Under the pieces are notes generated by a model that saw only the letters and a list, made by a program, of their open reading frames with translations, was not told where the DNA came from and ran no database searches. Positions 6,741 through 10,468 of a stretch of DNA of 10,468 nt are shown here, in pieces. Source of the stretch: Spirochaetaceae bacterium (GTDB lineage: Bacteria > Spirochaetota > Spirochaetia > SZUA-6 > Fen-1364); the NCBI GenBank assembly GCA_003141795.1, contig PLNO01000187.1, positions 1 to 10,468 on the forward strand, in the 5' to 3' direction. Every line of letters starts with the position of its first letter. Position 1 is the stretch's first letter. Position numbers and translations under genes: made by a program.

Positions 6741-7850
6741 TCAGGCGATGTATCCGTCCCCCGTCAGCTTCGCGTGGGCGATCTTGAGCTTGCGGTCGAC
6801 GTCGATGCCGTGCGGGCAGAGGCGTGCGAGGCCGCTGTAGTCTCGTGACGGATCCACCTTGACCGGAAGAGCCGCGTATTCCGCGCGCGCTTTCCCCGTC
6901 TGGTCGAACCAGCCCTTGAGACGCTCCCGCAGCGCAAAGACGCCGGTATCGGTGATTCGCATGTCGTCCATCTGCCGGTCGTACAGCCCCTCCAGGAGGA
7001 AGACCGACTGTGGGTCGAAGTCCGCGGTCTTGCACTTTGCGCAGAGCCTGCACACGTAGGTGCCGAGCTCAGGGGCGGTGGCGTACAGGTCCTGTTTCTC
7101 TTTCTCCGTCATCGGAGAGAAGCTTTTGACGATGTCCAGGTCAGCCTTCAGCATCTCTTCCGAGTTGATGCCGGCAACGACCGATGCCACGGGGAGGCCC
7201 AACGTGTAGCGGAGGGCCGGGACCGGGGACCTGTAGAGCCAGCCGTCGCCGAACGCCTTCATGGCAAGCACCCCCGTGCCCTTCTGGATGCAGAGGGGGA
7301 GGAGCTCGTTTTCCAGACCCGGGAAGTTGAACCTGTCGTAGTAGTTGAATATGGTCATGAGCACGTCGAAGTCGTAGCCGCGTAACGCATGGAGGAGGGC
7401 GTCAGGCCTGCCGTGGCCGCTGATGGCGATGAAGCGGAGCTTGCCGGCCGCGCGTGCCTGGACGGCGCCTTCCATTGCGCCGCCGGGACCGAGGAGCGCG
7501 TCCACCTCCTCCACGGTTTGTACAGCGTGCATGAACATGAGGTCGACGTGGTCGGTGTTCAAACGCTTCAGCGATCCGTCCAACCCCTCGAGAAAGCCCT
7601 CCCGGGTCCTCTCACCGCTCTTCGTTGCAAGGAAGAAGTCCTTGCGCCGATGGGAGAGGGCGCGCCCGATCTTGGACTCTGAAAGACCGTCCCCGTAACC
7701 GGCGGCCGTTTCCACGTAGTTGCCGCCGCTTTCCAGATACGCGCCCAGGAGCCGCGCGGCTTCGGCGGCCGGGATCTCCACGAGGTGGAACCCGCCGAAC
7801 CCGAGCACCGACACGTCGAGCCCCGTTTTCCCCAGTCTCCGCTTCTCCAT
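6741..7850 (-). CDS. Aldo/keto reductase with C-terminal iron-sulfur domain
   Basis: A 369-aa NAD(P)H-type oxidoreductase of the ferredoxin-carrying aldo/keto reductase group. The TIM barrel starts MEKRRLGKTGLDVS and shows VLGFGG, YVETAAGYGDGLSE, ATKSG and LMFMHAV. Of the catalytic tetrad, Tyr52, Lys77 and His108 are present, but the usual Asp is Glu47. NFPGLENELLPLC and VLAMKAFGDG are typical of this group. The C-terminal third (from about residue 260) has CRLCAKC (Cys267, 270, 273) and, 71 residues on, Cys345 in LCPHGIDVDRKL. This is a helical ferredoxin-like domain reduced to one likely 4Fe-4S cluster. The ATG at 7850 was chosen over one at 7868 because AAAGGGG lies six bases upstream and residues upstream are unlike the family. 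It is transcribed alone and divergently from the peptidase. Substrate unknown; probably cytosolic. Confidence 0.9.
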   Translation of the reverse strand: MEKRRLGKTGLDVSVLGFGGFHLVEIPAAEAARLLGAYLESGGNYVETAAGYGDGLSESKIGRALSHRRKDFFLATKSGERTREGFLEGLDGSLKRLNTDHVDLMFMHAVQTVEEVDALLGPGGAMEGAVQARAAGKLRFIAISGHGRPDALLHALRGYDFDVLMTIFNYYDRFNFPGLENELLPLCIQKGTGVLAMKAFGDGWLYRSPVPALRYTLGLPVASVVAGINSEEMLKADLDIVKSFSPMTEKEKQDLYATAPELGTYVCRLCAKCKTADFDPQSVFLLEGLYDRQMDDMRITDTGVFALRERLKGWFDQTGKARAEYAALPVKVDPSRDYSGLARLCPHGIDVDRKLKIAHAKLTGDGYIA

Positions 7851-7878
7851 TGCAGACCCCTTTCCCACCGATTATTAT
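7850..7878 (+). promoter_or_regulatory. Candidate promoter of the S9 peptidase gene
   Basis: TTGCAG (7850-7855) and TATTAT (7873-7878) are separated by 17 bases. The -10 matches five of six consensus bases. It overlaps the reductase's -10 box on the other strand, so polymerases could not occupy both at once. The transcript would start near 7885 and have a leader of about 90 bases. Confidence 0.35.
7857..7863 (-). promoter_or_regulatory. Ribosome binding site that fixes the aldo/keto reductase start
   Basis: AAAGGGG on the minus strand lies six bases before the ATG at 7850. This favours that start over the in-frame ATG at 7868, which would place the ribosome site inside the coding region and nearly on the -10 box. 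Confidence 0.6.
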
Positions 7879-7903
7879 ACCTCTCCGGCAACTTCACCGG
7901 GAA
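7874..7903 (-). promoter_or_regulatory. Candidate promoter of the aldo/keto reductase
   Basis: A consensus TATAAT is read on the minus strand at 7874-7879. The best -35, TTCCCG at 7898-7903 (18-base spacer), is weak. The start site would fall near 7867, giving a leader of roughly 17 bases that contains the AAAGGGG ribosome site. The AT-rich patch is conspicuous in this GC-rich DNA. Confidence 0.45.
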
Positions 7904-7923
7904 GGAGGGGCGGAAATCAGAGC

Positions 7924-7983
7924 ATGCGGAAGGCCCTGGTGCCGCCCAACCCGCCGAGCGAAAGGAAACCTGAGCATGCCTGA
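7924..7983 (+). CDS. Possible 19-codon proline-rich leader ORF upstream of the peptidase
   Basis: ATG at 7924 opens a frame of 19 codons ending in TGA at 7981-7983. The peptide is MRKALVPPNPPSERKPEHA, with five prolines including a PPNPP stretch. A strong AAGGAGG (7902-7908) lies upstream, but the gap of 15 bases to the ATG is longer than ideal. The ORF overlaps the peptidase ATG (7976), so translation of it could govern peptidase initiation by stalling or coupling. It may equally be a chance ORF, which is common in GC-rich DNA. No homologue is recognised. Confidence 0.25.
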   Translation: MRKALVPPNPPSERKPEHA

Positions 7984-9928
7984 AATCGCCCGTTATGGAT
8001 CCTGGAAGTCCCCGATCGGCTCCGATGCCATCGTTGCCGGTGCCGTCCATTTCGGCTCCCTCCTTGCCGACGGGGCTGACCTGTACTGGACGGAGGGCAG
8101 GCCGCAGGAGGGGGGCCGGACGGCGATCGTCCGAAGGACCCCTGCCGGCAGGATCGCGGACGTTCTGCCGACGTCGTTCAATGCCCGAACCCGGGTGCAC
8201 GAGTACGGTGGCGGGGCAGCGACTGCGGCCGACGGGATCCTGTACGTCTCCAACTTCGCCGACCAGCGTCTCTACAGGATCCGGCCCGGGCGGGAGCCGC
8301 TGCCCCTCACCCCGGCAGTGGACCTGCGCTATGCGGACGCCCAGATCGACAAGGCCCGGGGTCTCCTCTTCTGCGTGCGGGAGGATCATCGCGGCAGCGG
8401 CGAGGCTGTGAACACCCTCGCCATCGTGCCCGTGGGCGGGGACGCGGAGGGTGGCCGGGTGATCGCTTCCGGCCACGACTTCTTCTCCTCCCCCCGTCTC
8501 AGCCCGGACGGGAGCATGTTGGCGTGGGTGAGCTGGGACCATCCCGACATGCCGTGGGACGGCACCGAGCTCTGGATCGCGGAGGTGAAAGAGGACGGGT
8601 CGCTGGGGAGCCCCAGGCTGGTGGCGGGGAGCAGGGCGGAGTCGGTGATGCAGCCGCAGTGGTCGCCGGAGGGGGACCTGTGCTTCATCTCCGACAGGAC
8701 GGGGTACTGGAACCTGTACCGGGCGCGGTTGGGGGCGCAGGGTGCTCCGCGCCCACTTTCCGTCGAGCCGCTCTGCCCGATGGAGGCCGAGGTCGGTGCG
8801 CCCGCGTGGATTTTCGGCATGTCGCACTATGCCTTCGTCTCGCCTGAGCGCGTCATCTTTGCGTACACGCGGCTGGGTTTCTGGCGCCTCGCGCTTCTGG
8901 ACATCGGCGGCAGCCCTCGGGACATCGACCTGCCGTTCATGGACATCAGCTGCGTCACGGCAGCGGCAGGCTTCGTCTATCTGATTGCAGGCGCAGCCGC
9001 GGAGCCGGAGTGCATCGTGCGGTTGGATTTTTCCGGCGCATCCCCCCGTCTGGTGATCATCGCCCGCTCATCCTCCTCCACGATCGATACCGGCTACCTC
9101 TCCCTTCCCGAGGACGTCGAGTTCCCCACGGAGGCGGGGCTCCGTGCTCATGGCTTCTTCTATCCCGCCCGGAACAAGGACTTCACTCCGCCGCATGGCG
9201 AGCTCCCGCCGCTTCTCGTCATGAGCCACGGCGGACCGACCTCGCAGTCCCCCGCCTCGTTCGATCTTTCGATCCAGTACTGGACGAGCCGCGGGATCGC
9301 CGTGCTCGACGTGAACTACGGGGGGAGCACCGGCTACGGCAGGGAGTACCGTGACCGGCTGAAGGGCGCATGGGGGATCGTCGACGTGGACGATTGCGTC
9401 AACGGCGCGCGGCATCTCGCTCAAGCGGGACGGGTGGACCCCGATCGCTGCATGATCACGGGGGGAAGCGCGGGAGGGTTCACGACACTTGCCGCGCTGA
9501 CCTTCCGCTCCTGGTTCAAGGCGGGGGCATGCTATTACGGGATCGGGGACCTGGAAGCCCTGGCCCGCGACACGCACAAGTTCGAGTCGCGCTACCTGGA
9601 CGGTCTGGTCGGGCCGTACCCGGCGGCGCGGGATCTCTACCGCGAGAGGTCTCCGGCGAACTTCACCGAACGGCTGTCCGCCCCGCTCATCATCTTCCAG
9701 GGCCTGGAGGACAAGGTCGTGTCGCCGAGCCAGGCGGTGACGATGTTCGAGGCGCTCCGCGGGAAAGGCATCCCCGTGGCCTACCTCCCGTTCGTGGATG
9801 AGGCACACGGGTTTCGCGCGGCGAAAAACATCAAGCGCGCGCTGGAAGCCGAGCTGTACTTCTATTCGCGCGTCTTCGATTTTCCCCTGGCAGAGGCAGT
9901 GGAACAGGTGACGATTGAAAACATGTGA
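7976..9928 (+). CDS. S9-family serine peptidase (acylaminoacyl-peptidase/prolyl-oligopeptidase type)
   Basis: A 650-aa peptidase that would cut small peptides or remove N-terminal dipeptides or acylated residues. Residues about 1-395 form a beta-propeller that restricts access, with repeat-like stretches such as SSPRLSPDGSMLAWVSWDHP and QPQWSPEGDLCFISDRTG. Residues about 396-650 form the alpha/beta-hydrolase domain: oxyanion-region HGGPT (from His418), DVNYGGSTGYGREYRDRL, nucleophile Ser498 in GGSAGG, Asp579 in GLEDKVV and His611 in DEAHGF. The catalytic triad is complete. No signal peptide is seen, so it is probably cytosolic. The ATG at 7976 was chosen because AAAGGAA lies eight bases upstream; in-frame codons further up run through the reductase promoter region and are not family-like. 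A GTG-started gene follows after 10 bases, probably in the same transcript. Exact peptide preference cannot be read. Confidence 0.93.
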   Translation: MPEIARYGSWKSPIGSDAIVAGAVHFGSLLADGADLYWTEGRPQEGGRTAIVRRTPAGRIADVLPTSFNARTRVHEYGGGAATAADGILYVSNFADQRLYRIRPGREPLPLTPAVDLRYADAQIDKARGLLFCVREDHRGSGEAVNTLAIVPVGGDAEGGRVIASGHDFFSSPRLSPDGSMLAWVSWDHPDMPWDGTELWIAEVKEDGSLGSPRLVAGSRAESVMQPQWSPEGDLCFISDRTGYWNLYRARLGAQGAPRPLSVEPLCPMEAEVGAPAWIFGMSHYAFVSPERVIFAYTRLGFWRLALLDIGGSPRDIDLPFMDISCVTAAAGFVYLIAGAAAEPECIVRLDFSGASPRLVIIARSSSSTIDTGYLSLPEDVEFPTEAGLRAHGFFYPARNKDFTPPHGELPPLLVMSHGGPTSQSPASFDLSIQYWTSRGIAVLDVNYGGSTGYGREYRDRLKGAWGIVDVDDCVNGARHLAQAGRVDPDRCMITGGSAGGFTTLAALTFRSWFKAGACYYGIGDLEALARDTHKFESRYLDGLVGPYPAARDLYRERSPANFTERLSAPLIIFQGLEDKVVSPSQAVTMFEALRGKGIPVAYLPFVDEAHGFRAAKNIKRALEAELYFYSRVFDFPLAEAVEQVTIENM

Positions 9929-9933
9929 GGAGG
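9928..9933 (+). promoter_or_regulatory. Ribosome binding site deciding a GTG start
   Basis: AGGAGG overlaps the last base of the peptidase stop and lies five bases before GTG at 9939. It is the best Shine-Dalgarno match in the area and is the reason for accepting GTG as the start of the last gene. Confidence 0.65.
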
Positions 9934-9938
9934 GCGAC

Positions 9939-10468
9939 GTGGCGGGCAGGGACATCGGCGGAGAGCATGCGATCACGGGGACCTACCCGCTGCTCGATGA
10001 CGTCATTGCATTCAAGGAACGCCCGGCAGAGGCGGAGCACGGGTACTACCGGTTCGTGAAGCATCGCGCCGTTCGAAGCCTGGAAGCCGCACTGTGCGCC
10101 CGGTTCGATCGCCGGCATTGCCGTTTGACCGAGTCGCTGCAGGTTGCCCTCCATGAGCTGAACCTCTGCCTGCAGACGCCCCCCGGAACCGAGCGCTCGG
10201 ATGTGGTCGTGCTGACCGCGGAGGAGGGAGCGCTTCCCGTGCCGACACCGGCGGCAGCCGCGGCAAAGTTCATCGTGCTCGGCCTGCGTGCCGGAGGGCT
10301 GCGGGCGGGGGCCGTGCTGGGGAGCTCCGATCGGATCATGGACGCGCTCGCCGAGCAGATGAAGCGTCGCGGGCCGATCCTCTCCAGCAGGGTGGCGGCG
10401 GTGTTCGCCGGCTGCGGCCCTGCGGGGGGCGCGACAAGCGTCGCGGCTGCCGACCCAGCGGAGAGCGC
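9939..10468 (+). CDS. Putative Cys/Met-metabolism PLP-type protein, 3' end outside window
   Basis: The frame is open from GTG 9939 to the window end (176 codons seen). Residues 22-52 (from VIAFKERP through GYYRFVKH to SLEAAL) recall the block in which cystathionine gamma-synthase/beta-lyase relatives carry GYPRFVxHP and a following ExxxA helix. Further on, PAAAAAKFIVLGLRAGGLRAG resembles the segment around the PLP-binding lysine, which would make Lys110 the cofactor residue. The stretch RRGPILSSRVAAVF then fits the substrate-loop region that follows. The distance between these blocks is clearly shorter than in the classical family, so a middle part of the fold appears missing. The assignment rests on remembered patterns, and this could be an unrelated or degenerate member. 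It follows the peptidase by 10 bases, suggesting one operon. That it is a gene is much more secure than its function. Confidence 0.7.
   Translation, partial: MAGRDIGGEHAITGTYPLLDDVIAFKERPAEAEHGYYRFVKHRAVRSLEAALCARFDRRHCRLTESLQVALHELNLCLQTPPGTERSDVVVLTAEEGALPVPTPAAAAAKFIVLGLRAGGLRAGAVLGSSDRIMDALAEQMKRRGPILSSRVAAVFAGCGPAGGATSVAAADPAES

Noticed and set aside
5330..6787. 485-aa open frame on the + strand opposite the GH94 gene
   Set aside because: It is antisense to a protein with strong family motifs throughout; its Val/Arg/Pro-rich translation matches no family I know.
7921..7979. Repeated GAGCATGC (7920s and 7970s) as an operator pair
   Set aside because: The two copies are short, and each covers a start codon with nearby sequence, so chance similarity around ATG is sufficient explanation.
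7568..8827. 419-aa open frame on the - strand covering the reductase start and half of the peptidase
   Set aside because: It runs antisense to the peptidase and out of frame through the reductase N-terminus, both of which have clear motifs.
9068..9976. 302-aa open frame on the - strand opposite the peptidase
   Set aside because: Antisense to the hydrolase domain containing the intact catalytic triad; Arg-rich shadow translation.

Overview
The window is a densely coding, GC-rich (roughly two-thirds G+C) bacterial segment. It holds eight protein-coding genes, two of them cut by the window ends, and essentially no empty DNA: the longest gap between genes is about 125 bases. No rRNA, tRNA, CRISPR array, insertion sequence or phage gene is visible. 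The host is a bacterium with Shine-Dalgarno-led genes. The gene mix (cellobiose-phosphorylase-like GH94, GH31, ferredoxin-type aldo/keto reductase, cytosolic S9 peptidase, a YxRFVxH PLP-type protein) would fit a free-living, sugar-fermenting anaerobe such as a GC-rich spirochaete. That placement is a guess.

Region 1 (1-1493, + strand): the end of an OmpR/PhoB-type response regulator overlaps by 4 bases a histidine kinase. The kinase has two membrane helices with almost nothing between them, so it probably senses within or at the membrane.

Region 2 (1459-6655, - strand): a three-gene, fully overlapping operon. In transcription order it is a GH94 inverting glycoside phosphorylase (cellobiose/chitobiose phosphorylase type), a small DinB-fold metal-binding protein, and a GH31 alpha-glucosidase-type hydrolase. 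Both junctions are ATGA (4-base overlap), implying translational coupling. None of the three has a visible signal peptide, so they probably act on imported oligosaccharides in the cytosol. The pairing of a beta-linkage phosphorylase with an alpha-glycosidase and a DinB protein is the most unusual grouping here. The operon runs head-on into the kinase gene and the two coding regions overlap by 35 bases.

Region 3 (6741-7850, - strand): an aldo/keto reductase with a C-terminal iron-sulfur domain. Of the eight cysteines expected in a two-cluster domain it keeps only the four that would bind one cluster. A G+C-rich hairpin lies between its stop and the GH94 promoter region.

Region 4 (7976-10468, + strand): a divergently transcribed S9 (acylaminoacyl-peptidase/prolyl-oligopeptidase type) serine peptidase, followed 10 bases later by a GTG-started gene that resembles a Cys/Met-metabolism PLP enzyme and runs off the window. 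The divergent intergenic region has overlapping -10 boxes on the two strands and a possible proline-rich 19-codon leader ORF that overlaps the peptidase start.
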